A stretch of DNA of 64,000 bases from Sialis fuliginosa (taxonomy: Eukaryota > Arthropoda > Insecta > Megaloptera > Sialidae), in assembly GCA_961205875.1 (NCBI GenBank), contig OY540810.1:38192001-38256000 (forward strand), read 5' to 3'. The translations under genes were made by a program, and so were the position numbers. This document shows positions 23,034 to 34,297 of the stretch, in pieces; within the stretch, counting starts at the first letter, position 1; each line of letters starts with the position of its first letter. Under the pieces are notes generated by a model, which had not been told where the DNA came from, ran no database searches, and was given only the letters and a program-made list of their open reading frames with translations.

Positions 23034-23353
23034 TATGACGACACATGTTATGTGAAACTTATATTACCTACTCTTTTTTGTAGATCATTAAATTTTATTT
23101 TCTAAAAATGGGTCGTTACAACTTTTGTGATATAATATTCCCTTATACATAGATAAATTTTCCTTTGCTAAATTTAGCACAAGTAATTACTAGGTAAATG
23201 TATTTTGTTACTAAAGAGAATATTTTTATTATTTTTTAAAACTTCAGTCTTTTTTGCTGTAGTATCATGTCATGCAAAATAGTTTTTATATTAATTTATA
23301 TTTCATTTAAAATTCAATTTTCTGAAATGATCTCCTCATGTACGAGTATTATC

Positions 23354-25089
23354 AAAAAAACATCTGCCAAGTAACAGTGCTTCCTCGTGCTAAATTCACT
23401 AAAACCGATTGTGTTCAGATAAATTGCCTGGCATTGGTTAACTATTTAATTTTTATACAAATTTTACTAAAAAATCTTAGTTCGAATTTTTTCTTAAAAC
23501 GCACCTGAATATTTTTTCATATATTTTTAATTTTTTGACAATTTCAATCTAAATCTAAATTTATGCAAATGTCAAAATGACATTTAAAACGTCAAAGTGA
23601 CATTTAAAACGCCAAAGTGACATTTAAAACGTCAAAATGACACTTATATATCCAATAAAATATCAATTTAGAAAAACAAAACACGAATTTTTAAAATTAA
23701 TTTAGATAAATCTTTGTAAGGGAATATTTTACAACAAACGTAGTAGACCCATATTATAGGAAATTTAATTCTCTACAAAAAATATTCTATAAAATTTTCT
23801 CGTTACATGTGTCGTTCTTGATATCTTGAAAAAATAAATATTTTGGGGTGTCACCCCTCCCTCTTAAACACGATTTTGATGATTTTGAAATGGGACCGTC
23901 CTCAAACCAAACCCAACCATCCGACCAAGTTTCAATAATATCGGTTCAGTGGTTCATGAGTTATGCGTGTGATAAGGATTCAGGGGACAGACGGACACAC
24001 GGATACACGGACACACGGACACACGGACGGACAGACAGACAGACATGGAACGAAAAATGTTTGTCTTGACGTGAAACGGATAAATAAATTTAAAATTTTG
24101 AAATTGGAGAACTTTTTTTTTGTCTCAATCTGAAACGATCACATAGCTTCTCGTATCTTCGATATTGCGAGGAAGCAATATTAAAATCATAGAAAACAAT
24201 TGACGGTTAACAATAAGTTTACTTCAAACTTTACCCCTATATGCCCAACTTTGTTAAATTTGTACTATGAATACACAAAGAAAAATGGAGTCGATTTTTT
24301 ATCGTGTGTGTGTGTGTGTGTGAGAGATATATGTCCATACTGTCCATTGCTAAATAAAGATGGGTGATAGACTTGTTTCAACAAATGTTTGCTTCCTCGC
24401 AATATCAAAGATACGAGAAGCTTTGTGATCGTTTCAGATTGAGACAAAACAAATGTTCTCCGATTTCAAAATTTTAAATTGGTCTTTCCGTTTCACGTTA
24501 AGACAAACACTATCTGTCTGTGTGTCCGTCTGTCCCCTGAATCCTTGTCACACGCATAACTCATGAACCACTGAACCAATATTATTGAAACTTGGTGGGA
24601 TGGTTGGGTCTGGTTTGAGGACGGTCCCATTTCAAAATCATCAAAATCGTGAGTAAGGGGAAGGGGTGACATCCCAAAATATTAATATTTTGAAGATAAC
24701 TCAAGAACGACATATGTTACGTAAAAATTTTATAGAATATTTTTTGTAGAGCATTAAATTTTCTATAATATGGATCTACAATGTTTGTTGTAAAATATTC
24801 CCTTATAAAGATTTATCTCAATTTATTAAATTTTTTTTTCTAAATTGATATTTGTTTGGACATATTAAATGTCATTTTGACGTTTTAAATGTAATTTTGA
24901 CATTTGTCAAAAAATTAAAAATATACGAAAAAATAATCAGGTGCGTCTTTTTAATTAATATTTTTTAGTAAAATTGTATAAAAATTAAATGATTAACCAA
25001 TTCCAGGCAATTTATCTCAACACTATCGGTTTTTATTTAAATTGTTCAATAATAAAACTGTGCATTTACTTGGCAGAAGTTTTTTTTTA
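23354..25089. mobile_element. Giant foldback element, arms about 820 bp
   Basis: Left terminus AAAAAACATCTGCCAAGTAA and right terminus TTACTTGGCAGAAG with long mirrored arms. Both arms hold AAATTGCCTGGCATTGGTTA, CAACAAACGTAGTAGACCC, GGGACCGTCCTCAAACC, TCATGAGTTATGCGTGTGA and CTTCTCGTATCTTCGATATT in opposite orientation, around a spacer of roughly 200 bp (24185-24390) with a (GT)n run. The left arm has a 20-bp tandem repeat (GTCAAAATGACATTTAAAAC, 23571-23642) and a GGACACACGGA/GACAGACA microsatellite. No transposase. It is the most frequent family in the window (38330, 39050, 41690, 58372, 60450). Confidence 0.88.
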
Positions 25090-25145
25090 TATACATTTAA
25101 TTTTTACGATGCAGCATAATAAAATTTCACCAGATCCTTTATAAT

Positions 25146-25451
25146 GGTCACGTTCACGACTGACCAAAAACAACGAACTTTGATTGGCTGATTCATGGAA
25201 TTTCTGGTAGAATGCACCAGAAAGAGATAGAAACTAGTGTTCTGGCAGAAACGTTCAACATGAAGTGAATATAAAAGTTCTTTGGTTAGCCTTGTTACTA
25301 GTTTCTATCTCTTTCTAGTTATTTCTTTCTCACTTCCTAACACGCTTAAAAAATGACATTCTTTTAATTTCTGGTACATTCCACCAGAAATTCTATGAAT
25401 CAACCAATCAAAACTCGTTGTTCCGTTTTTTGGTCAGACGTGAACGCCTCC
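25146..25451. mobile_element. Foldback MITE, CGTTCACGTCTGACC family, short copy
   Basis: CACGTTCACGACTGACC at 25149 and GGTCAGACGTGAACGCCTCC at the right. Matches 2832-3360 through AGAGATAGAAACTAGTG and CACCAGAAATTCTATGAATC but lacks its internal duplication. Confidence 0.85.
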
Positions 25452-28441
25452 AATGTATATTGTCATTAATATGGAAAAATTAAGTACAAAATAGTCTCCC
25501 GTTTTAAGAATACTGAATCAAGTAGTAATATTTTTTTTTAAATTGAGTGATTGTTATGAAATATTTTTCTCCATGTACCTATATCTTTATTGAACATTTG
25601 ACTTTTAAAATAACTTCCTATTCTTTGGGTATGGTAAGGAAGAAAACCTAACAAATGACCTATTATTTGTGCCAATTATTTATCGTTCAATTTAAGAAAG
25701 TTTTTTTGTACGATCAGTCAAATTTATCGATCCGTTCATTTCTCCTACGACCCCTACCTTAATTTAACGAATAGTTTTTGATAGCAACGAGGGACTGTTT
25801 TTTAGTGGCCGTAGTTGGTTAGTTTTTCGAACTTTCATATAAGTTTGTTTATAAAATGTTACTTCAGCATTATAAAATTACAATTATGCGATAGAGGTTA
25901 CAATTTCTAGGTGTTACTTTAAATAACTGAAACACAAATTCGTGTATATTTTTATTTACGAATATCCAAAAATATATTGTAATTGAATAAAAATAAATCT
26001 GATTTTTCTCTTCAGTGATATCAAAGGGAAATTTGCAAGAGAAACGGAAATAAAAATATCGTAATAAAATTAATTTTGTTATATTTTTTTTTAGTACGTT
26101 ACTTTGAAATTTGAGTCGAACGAAACTAAATTAATTTAACACGAATTTAATTTTGCATTGAAAAAGATGAAAAAGAACTTTATTTTTAGAGATGGTTGGT
26201 CTAAAATATACAAGAAGAAAATATAATAAACATTTTTGTGTAACGTTTGATTGTGTGCCCCCTACACCCCTTTAAGTGTTCTGTAGTATTTGAATGCTGT
26301 ATTAATTCAATGTGGGGGTTCCACCTCTGACACTTCCTTTGATTGTTTTTAATTTATTTTAATTATTACAAATAAATTAAAATTTGCAATTGTCACTACA
26401 TTTTTCCAAATTTATAAAAAAAAAATATGTGAACAAAACATAATTTTAGGAAATTTATAAAATTTCATATATTGACTAGGTAATATAGTATATAATAAAA
26501 CGGCCAATCATTACAATTTAACCAAATTACCTAAAGATACCCCACACAATGGGGTAAGTGGAAAAAAAGTGAGTAGACTTTTCAGTCTATGGTAGGGGGG
26601 TCGGAAATTTTTTTAACAGTATTCGTTATAATGGTCATTGAAATTACCAATTAAAAGCTCTATTTTCAAATTTTTTCAGATATTTTGAATTCATAGTTTA
26701 GAAAATAGAGGGAGGGCTCTCTGATAAAAGGTCCCAATACATTTTTTGTTGAATTTTAGGAGACCTATCTAAATCTCAATGGTAGAAGTGAAAAAAAATT
26801 TGAACATACTTTTCAATCTATGAAAAGGTGCTTTTTTTAAATCTCATCATTTCTGTTTTTAGGTCATTAATAAGTATACATTTTTTATAGACAGACGGAC
26901 AGAGCGAAACTATAAGGATTCCTATTTTCCTACGGAACCAAAAAATGTAACGATTTAAATGAAATTGTATTTCAATAGAAAAAAAAGAAAAAAACATAAT
27001 GTAATTTATTTTTTAATTAATTTTGGTCGTACTCCACGTCTGTTATATTATTGTATCCACAGGATTATCACAACAAATGTTCCGAGCTTCGTGAAATTTG
27101 AGGATCAAGGGAAAAGTAAATTTGTGAAAATTTCATCAAATCATTTGTAACAAAGTTTGAGTCTGTTCGCAGAAACCCGATACACGATGGGATTCTTTTT
27201 GCTTGTAAGTATGTTGTTAGATATTATTTTTAATGATCTTTGTAGACGGATGAAAACGGAATAAGAAAATTAAGAATTATTGTTTACTACTTACTAATGG
27301 AGCGTTGTGAAAAATAAGTTTAGTATTTCTTCCTCCTGGGAATTCTATATGGACATAAATGGATACAAAAAAATATCTGATCTAGCATCTAATTTTTCAT
27401 CAAATTCGAGAATTTTGTTTGTTTGTTATTTCATTATATTTTTAGCATTTCATATTGAAATCTTATGAAAATAAAACTATTCTTGTTTGTCTGTTACAGC
27501 CTTTTAAAAACTGAACTGTTTGACCTAGAAAGCTGAGATTTGGCATATTTGTAGTAAAAACTGGATCAGTTATTACTGAATAATTTTATCAGAAAAACGT
27601 TTTTCAATTAAAATACTGATCTTAAAAAAAACTGATTCTAAAATTAAAAAAGATCATTCCATATCAATTTCTAATTGGCGCTACCCATTTTTTTTTCAAT
27701 ATTAATCTTAGAATCAAATTTTTTTATTTCAAGATCAATATTTTCAAACCAATCGTTTTTATAATAAAATTATCCAGAAATTATAGGAAAAAAATATTTT
27801 TTCTCTTCATGTAACTATCCAATGACCCATATAGCTGTCAACGTTGAATCACAAGTTAAATTTATTAATCTAGATATGGAATATGAGTACCAGAAATGCA
27901 TTCATGAGTATTCTAGATTTTTAGAAAGAGTTTAAGACACAGATCTTTGTAAAATCGAAAAAAAAACAGTGTATTTTAAATGGGAAAATAATTTTGAATT
28001 ATTTGGAACTGATTTAAGGACCAACCTACTGTATTTACATCGTATTTCTTTTGAACTTATATGTAACTTACATAAACAATTATTTAGTTTTGATACTTAG
28101 AGATCATTGCAGAAGATTTTTCTTTATCAATCATTAAAAATAAAACAAATATTATTTCTTTTTCAATATAAAGATAGGTTGTTAAAAGTTTCAAATGCAT
28201 TAATTAAAGAAATTTCTGATGAGATGAAGAGTTGTAAACTTATTAATAAATATTTTTCTAAGACACAACTTTTGATTGAGAAACTTTACATTCTGGAAAT
28301 TGATCAATAGGATTATTTTAATTATTGATGTTTTTTATTTTAAAAAGAAAAATTAAGAAATATTTTATCGGAAAATTATAAAATGCGAGACATTTTCATC
28401 CTACGTTAAAAAAATTTATTTGTAATTTTGTATAGTTATTC
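25452..28441. other. Long intergenic stretch, old repeats
   Basis: No gene supported. 26570-26940 resembles the 13650-14350 repeat. The open frames at 26959-27150 and 28107-28310 are A/T-driven; the latter (starting MQKIFLYQSLKIKQ) and a nearby short frame at about 27825-27935 could be a decayed element but match no family I know. Confidence 0.45.
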
Positions 28442-29027
28442 TAGTCCAGGCTGTAGAGGCTAAAACAAGTTTTTAGGTATAGTTTTGCTACGAGTACTTA
28501 GAATAATACTCTAAGTCAATTGCAAAATTCTTCAATTTTCTGATTTTTGCTAAATATTGGTCTAAATAAGTATTATTATACAAAAAACAAATTCAAATAA
28601 CAGTTGTTTGCTTTAAAATTCTCTACCTTTATTTTGAAAAAAAATCATTTGTTTATACGTTACGCTGAAAAAAATGGCTGAAAACACTTTAAAGTTTTTA
28701 AGTTGATACCCCTGGAAAATAAACATTTTAGAGTATTGAACATTAAAAAAAAACCTGATATCTTCAATTGTTTTTGTTTTATTAAATTGTTATTAATAAA
28801 ATCATGCTTGTCTTTGATTAACAATAAAAGTTTTTTGTAAAACTGTTTGTATGTGTTCCCAAATACTTTTGCGATTGAAACATGGTTTACCCATGGCACG
28901 GACAACCAAAATCGAAGCAAAATTAGGGTATTATTCTAAACCACATTTGTAACAAATCCTGTAAGTAGCAAAACTGTGTCTAAAAATTCCTATTTAAGGT
29001 ATTTTTTAGCCTAGACAGCCTGGACTA
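28442..29027. mobile_element. Foldback MITE, TAGTCCAGGCTGT termini
   Basis: TAGTCCAGGCTGTAGAGGC at 28442 and GCCTAGACAGCCTGGACTA ending at 29027. Arms share GCAAAACTaTACC and the TTTTTAGC-type subterminal tract. An 86-residue frame on the minus strand (28660-28920) has no recognisable domain. A solo arm is at 15342-15590. Confidence 0.8.
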
Positions 29028-31106
29028 TAATTGCCGTGAAAAAAATAGAAAAACTATTTAATTATTTTTTATATAATTAAAATACTGGATTGTCATAGCT
29101 GTTTCTATTTATTTAATATATAAGTTTTGATAAATCGAAATACATTTATTCTTATTAAAAATAATTTAAATACTTGCAGTCATTATTACTTATTTTCAAG
29201 AATATTAATAAGAAATAAATGTGCTACATATAATTATATCGGTGCTACATTTTCTGCACATCAACCAATTACTTAACAATCTAAACGAGTCTTTACATTA
29301 ATTTGGAAACAATGTTAGATAAACTATCCCATCTACTATATTAACATATGGAAGAAGTTCTAATATCAATTTCCAAATAGAACATTTGCTTGTTTGTCTA
29401 ATATCAGGTGCCCTTATTAAAACTGTGTTTGTATCACTCAAAACACTTCTTAAATGTAATAAAACAACACTTACTTTAATACTAAAGATGCCAGTATATT
29501 TGGTTGAAAGAACACTTTTAGAGACCATTCCAGTATAAATTTTTTTGAATTTTTTTTTACAATATCGAAAAATATGGAAGCATGCTGTTAAATTTTGGTC
29601 ACTACATTCGAATTATTCCGGTTGCAACAGCTTCTTAGAAAAAGCTACCCGTATAAAATTTTGCTACATCATTTTTCACGCTCATTCCTTAACATCGTAT
29701 GGAATATATTTTTATTTGAAAGTTTTACATATTTTTTGAATAAAAAAATGTCGAAAAAAGGCCTTTGACACTTAATTTTTAAATGGCCACCATTTTGTTA
29801 ATTTTCAACAGAGAAAAAAAAATCTCCGTATACTTCTATATTTTTTCATACGAATTAATAATCTTTTTTTTTCATTCAGGCAATTTTTGGAGGAGTAGGT
29901 CATTTTTCAGTGACCAAAAAAACTAGATACAAATAAAAGTAAAACATTAAAAAAAAATTTATGTACAATATAAGTTATTTGTAGACGAAAAAAAATCTGA
30001 CTAATTATCGAATTTTATTTTTTTTAAATCAGCAATTTTCATGTCCGTCACACTAGAATGGTCCCTTAATAGTTTACGTTTACATACTTACATTAATAAA
30101 AATACATTTTTCATATGTTTGGGTAGACAAATACTGATTTCACTTGTTTCATTAATTCTTCTTTAACTTTAGACAAATAATTATAATGCCATTTGAATAG
30201 ACTTGATGTCGTAATAAAGTATGTTTTTAGCGCACTATATCTTTAAAATATTCCAGCCTTAAACACATTTATTTATTTAAGAACACCATTATTATTTAAA
30301 CGAACAATTACATTGTTAAACATTAAAATTAAACACACTTTAATCTTGGGAAAGTGTTTTCCTTGTTTCAAGAGACACTTATAGCTGTTATTGTTATTTT
30401 CCAGATATTTGGTATTGTGTTAACGCTACAAATATGTTTAGATTATTTGTCACTAGATAATTTTATGCATTCATTATTTTAATTTATTTTATTTTTTATA
30501 TTTTACGTTTATGTAATAAAGCGATGATACGATTTTCAGTTTAAGAAAAAACTTGTTTTGTTGAGAATTTAATTTTATGAACTATCATTCTTTGAGTTCG
30601 CCATATTATATAACATGTTGATAGTATCTTTTTATTTTAGGACATATTTTTTGTAAGTTGCACTTCTTTAGGCGCATACAGGATGAAATTTTAGTAATGC
30701 ATCGGAAATGAAATTAGATTAAGTGTAGATATTACAGATTTCTGTTATGATAGTCGGTAAAATAGGTTTTTAGTTTTGAATTTGCACGCTAGATATACGC
30801 CTACTTTTTAAACTTTTATCTTTCACAAGATTAGAATCTTTATGTAATCCACTGAGATTTTTCATTATTTGATTTTAAATGTAGTAAATAATTTCCGAAC
30901 ATTATTAATTTTGACATAAAAGTCCAGATTTTTAACAAAACAATACGTAATGTGTTATTTTAAAACACAAAATTAATTACTTTCTTCTTTTAAAATAATC
31001 ACTAAAAAAATAGTCCCTTTTTTATGACCAAATACCACCTTATGAAATGAAAAGAACATGAAACTTCGGTACGTGTTTTTTTCCAAGTAATATTCCTTTT
31101 GAAGTC
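29028..31106. other. 3' flank of the receptor gene
   Basis: No gene seen. 30645-30740 (CACTTCTTTAGGCGCATACA, AAATTTTAGTAATGCA) is a repeat also present at 55905-56060. The remainder is AT-rich and unremarkable. Confidence 0.5.
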
Positions 31107-31112
31107 TTTATT
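31107..31112 (-). terminator. Candidate poly(A) signal of the receptor gene
   Basis: AATAAA on the minus strand, about 115 bp after the receptor stop codon and the first one met downstream. The 3' UTR would then be very short. Such hexamers are common in AT-rich DNA, so a later one may be used. Confidence 0.4.
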
Positions 31113-31224
31113 AATAAATGATACCCTGTAAAATGATTAAATTGCACAAATTGTAAGTTATCTTTCTTGTTTGATGTTGTTTTTCACTATTTTCTTTTAA
31201 AACGAAACAAAAAATGCGCACTAC

Positions 31225-31535
31225 TTAACGCGGCGAAGGCGTTTTTTTCACTCCCGGTGATACCTGTTGAGACCTTTGTTGCTGCGCTTCGCTGTTTGCG
31301 CAGCTACTGCGCACACTTGCGGACGTGGTGACGCTGAGACGGACGCGCGTCGAGCCGGTCGGGCCTGCGCGAGATCTGCGCAGACGCCGGCCGCGACACA
31401 GGATGCTGCGGAACGCGCGTCGCAACTCGCGTGAAGAGCACGCGTAGATGAACGGGTTGATGCAGCTGTTGAAGTAGCCGAGCCAGAATGCGAAATTGAA
31501 TGGTGCTTGGAGCTCGCAGGTTTCACAGGCCGCGT
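31225..31535 (-). CDS. Amine GPCR (alpha1-adrenergic/octopamine-like), last exon: TM7, helix 8, C-tail
   Basis: Terminal coding exon. It follows the acceptor CATTATTTCCAG, completes an Asp codon split in phase 1 with the TM6 exon, and stops with TAA at 31227-31225. The third extracellular loop is short and carries a CETC cysteine pair. TM7 is [19 protein letters not shown], with the NPxxY motif and the WLGYxNS signature of amine receptors; FWLGY(F/L)NSC(I/L)NP is especially like alpha1-adrenergic receptors. Helix 8 is [14 protein letters not shown], ending in a cysteine that is a likely palmitoylation site. The tail is basic, about 60 residues, ending TPSPR. In an insect this resemblance most likely means an octopamine alpha1 (OAMB-type) receptor: a plasma-membrane receptor for octopamine usually coupled to calcium release. 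A dopamine or tyramine receptor remains possible. No frameshift or internal stop is present in the three exons. Confidence 0.93.
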
Positions 31536-31561
31536 CTGGAAATAATGTTTAAGGTGAGAAT

Positions 31562-32091
31562 CAGTGTTGCCAGTATGAACTCCCTAAAAAGTACGATAAG
31601 TTTACCAAAATGGTACGAAATTTGACAAAAAGGTACGGTTTCAACTTTTTAAACTGTTGTGATTAAAGAACTTTTTTATCACATTTTGTCGCCTCCAACC
31701 CCTGATATTACAAATGTTAAAATTGTTAGAAATGAACTTGAATTATTATTTTTTATTTAATTATATTTTTTATTTTATTTTGTGTTAAAAGACATCAATT
31801 ATCATTATCAACGCCTTTTGGAACGCCCTTTATGTTTTGTTAAAAAAATACTGAAAAGTAGATATGGACGAAAAAATTAAGGTACGTTTTGTTTTTACTT
31901 TAATTTTTATTGGTGTTATTCAGAATAAAATTTTTATTTTTTTATTATTTTTTTACGTAGTGAAGCTGAATAAAAGCTTGTCAAAATCTTTGTGGGGCAA
32001 AAAGTACGGTCAGAGCTGACGTACGATTTTGGTACGGTCGGGTTATGAATAGTACGAAAACCGTACTAAAAAGTACGTTCTGGCAATACTG
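31562..32091. mobile_element. hAT-like MITE in receptor intron, TSD GTGAGAAT/CTGAGAAT
   Basis: CAGTGTTGCCAGTATGAAC at the left and GTTCTGGCAATACTG at the right are inverted repeats, each followed inward by CTAAAAAGTACG-type sequence. Flanking 8-mers at 31554-31561 and 32092-32099 match 7/8. Words with GGTACG(A/G) recur near both ends. The left terminus lies only 26 bp from the TM7 exon. Confidence 0.88.
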
Positions 32092-32160
32092 CTGAGAATA
32101 TAAATTAATAAGGTACCTACTGGCAACTCACATTTCAATCGATTATTGTCAACGGCAAGG

Positions 32161-32684
32161 TAAGGTACTGGCATCAGTTATGGCCGCTATAAGAGGGTTT
32201 ACTGTTTTTGTGGCTTCTTTTTTGTAATTCTCATGAACTCATGTTATTAATAAAACAAGTAACTCTTTATTTAATCAATTCAATTACCAAAGTCCGTAAA
32301 TATAGTTTGATTTTTAAATTATAGCCTTTTTGTGTTTTTTCTCCAGTAATGGGTAAAGTAAAACCAGTAATGAGTACCCAGATGATAAGTACTACAACAC
32401 AAAAGATATAAAAGAAATAATCGTCAAATTTGAAACAATGTAAAGCAGTTGCTGTGATAATAATAATTAATAAATAAATAATACTAATTATTAGTTTAAA
32501 TTATCACCATTTTGACACCTATTGGCCGATTACCATCAAATCACGCTGTAAGACAGTTAAATGAATATTGATTAATATTCAGAAATGATAGTAATCAATT
32601 ATTAACAAATATTTCTAATTCCGTACATTTAATTTAAAAATAGCCATTACCGGAGTCATATCCAAGACTAGTGCCAGTACCTTA
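32161..32684. mobile_element. MITE, TAAGGTACTGG family, copy 2
   Basis: Starts TAAGGTACTGGCATCAGTTA and ends ACTAGTGCCAGTACCTTA. The 34 bp before it (from ACTCACATTTCAATCGATTA to AACGGCAAGG) are the same as those before copy 3 at 53927, so a longer unit may be mobile or one locus was duplicated. Confidence 0.88.
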
Positions 32685-33325
32685 TAAACAAGTAATATAC
32701 AGTTATCCCCTCATTAACGCGGTAAATTGGTGCCAACAGCGCGTAAAAACGCGTGTTAAAATAGGTATCTGTTCTATATAACATTTTTACTAATAAAATT
32801 TTACAGATTTCTGACAAAAAAAAACAGTTTTTGATTAAGTATCATTAGCTTCCTATTATAAAAATGTAGCATCTTTTTGTTAATGTTTATTCAAAATCAA
32901 TCTATTTTTTAATAACAGAAATTCACACATATTATGTATATCATAAATTGACACAAATACATGTCATGAAGAATCATAATTCTGTGAATATTCGATTTCT
33001 GTTGTACATATATGTGGTGACAACCGGTGTCTAGTAGATTAGTGAACATATAAAACTTTTTCAATCGCGTAAATGGGGGGATTACTGTGCTTAGCAAACG
33101 AACAAGAAAAAAATGTATTAGATTAACATGTAGTTATTAAATTATTTTGATTTGTAATGCACTTATGGCACAACCTGTATAAATGTAACTATTTTCAAAA
33201 CTTACTTCTTGTCTATCCTGATAACTTTTGTATTTAAAGTTTTGTTTGACACAGTATTGGGACACCCTGTATATAGAGATATAATTGAAAAACAAACCAT
33301 TTATTTTACAATTAGTTACACTGAC

Positions 33326-33574
33326 CTATCGGAAGAAGCAAGAAAAACGGAAACCAGCAAAGCAGAAAACCGCCTACTACGATTCCCAGTGTTTTCGCCG
33401 CTTTCCTCTGCCTCCTGAACTTGGCCGCTCTCCCGTAGACTCCAGCGGCAGTCAGTCTCCGGCCAGGCGGGTGTTGACAAGAGCTGTTCCAACTCTCTGA
33501 ACCCGCACGCTGTTGGGTCGGTAATGCCATTTCCCAATCTTCTGTCGCGTCTTTGGAACCTTCCGATGATAGAG
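33326..33574 (-). CDS. Amine GPCR, exon encoding end of loop 3 and TM6
   Basis: Second visible receptor exon, 249 nt, between a TGTTCTCAG acceptor and a GATAG|GTCAGT donor, phase 1 at both ends. The first 50 or so residues finish the polar loop. They are followed by the basic entry [13 protein letters not shown] and then TM6, [19 protein letters not shown], which contains the class A CWxP toggle-switch motif and the aromatic FF pair typical of amine receptors. [11 protein letters not shown] is shared with vertebrate alpha1-adrenergic receptors and closely related to insect octopamine and dopamine receptors. The acidic residue usually at position 6.30, partner of the DRY arginine, is glutamine here (RRQRK instead of REKK). 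Family level is certain; the ligand class is inferred from family resemblance. Confidence 0.93.
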
Positions 33575-34297
33575 CTGAGAACAAATAACATAATATTAAT
33601 ATTTAATTATTTTACATTAGCTCCTTGACAAATCAGCGTTAGCGCGGGAATTTACGTCACCCAGGAGATATATTCAAATGTTATAAATGTATGATAGAAT
33701 ATTAATTACAAAAAATTCCTTTATTAGCACACCCAAAGCATGCTTTGCAGTGTGGTATTACTCTCGTCCATTATTTTTTTCGTATGAAATTTGATAAAAT
33801 GAGCATTATATATTAAATTTCTTTAGTAACCCCCTTACATGTTTACATTTTCTAAATGAGAACATTACAGTCTCCATATTCACTTAATTTAATATCGATT
33901 GGTTTTAATTTTCTGTCATAAAAATATAAACAAAGTTCAATTTGTCGTTTTCGGCCCATTTTTACACCACGGCAACAAACTGCAACTCGCAATACGTAAT
34001 GAATTAACATCAAACCTTTTGAATTCGCTTCATCTATTTGTAGAATAGAACCCTATTAAAACATTCTTCAAAAAACGATAGTTTCAAAAGTCTAAAGGTG
34101 TGCTTTTTATGGCCAAGCCATGCTATTTATTCTTGTTTTCGTATTTTTTATATTTTAACAACACATACAATCAATATGTCATATCAAATGTGTTTGTATT
34201 TGATTCTACTATATTTACCAAAAACCCTAAAGAATAATTCCATAGTCTACGCGAGCGAAGCCGCGGGCACAGATAGTCTTATCCATATTTTACAAAC
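33575..34297 (-). other. Receptor intron within loop 3
   Basis: Intron of 723 bp, GT at 34297 and AG at 33575 on the minus strand. It contains a repeat segment (about 33612-33720, beginning AGCTCCTTGACAAATCAGCG) also found at 54468, and a non-LTR-like fragment (CTACGCGAGCGAAGCCGCGG) at about 34237-34280 next to the donor. The remaining sequence is AT-rich and unremarkable. Confidence 0.75.
34237..34280 (+). repeat. Non-LTR-like fragment beside receptor exon
   Basis: CTACGCGAGCGAAGCCGCGG matches the CCGCGGCTTCGCTCGCGTGG class end at 35760 in inverse orientation and the 1790-1825 end. It stops about 18 bp before the exon's splice donor. Confidence 0.6.

Larger units (their letters stand above)
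31536..33325 (-). other. Receptor intron between TM6 and TM7 exons
   Basis: Intron of 1790 bp bounded by GT (minus strand) at 33325 and AG at 31536, interrupting the extracellular loop between TM6 and TM7 in phase 1. It is largely transposon: a hAT-like MITE at 31562-32091, a TAAGGTACTGG MITE at 32161-32684, and a mariner-like end (GGGACACCCTGTATA) near 33260. No coding sequence or structured RNA was recognised in the remainder. Confidence 0.8.

Noticed and set aside
28107..28310. 67-aa frame with an A/T-biased lysine- and leucine-rich peptide
   Set aside because: No family resemblance, no splice context, and upstream sequence is broken in all frames.
31248..31526. 92-aa minus-strand frame over the receptor tail
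   Set aside because: Out of frame with the TM7 reading, which carries NPxxY and helix 8. A shadow caused by GC-rich coding DNA.
33209..33500. Two plus-strand frames opposite the TM6 exon
   Set aside because: Antisense shadows; the TM6 motif CWxP is on the minus strand.
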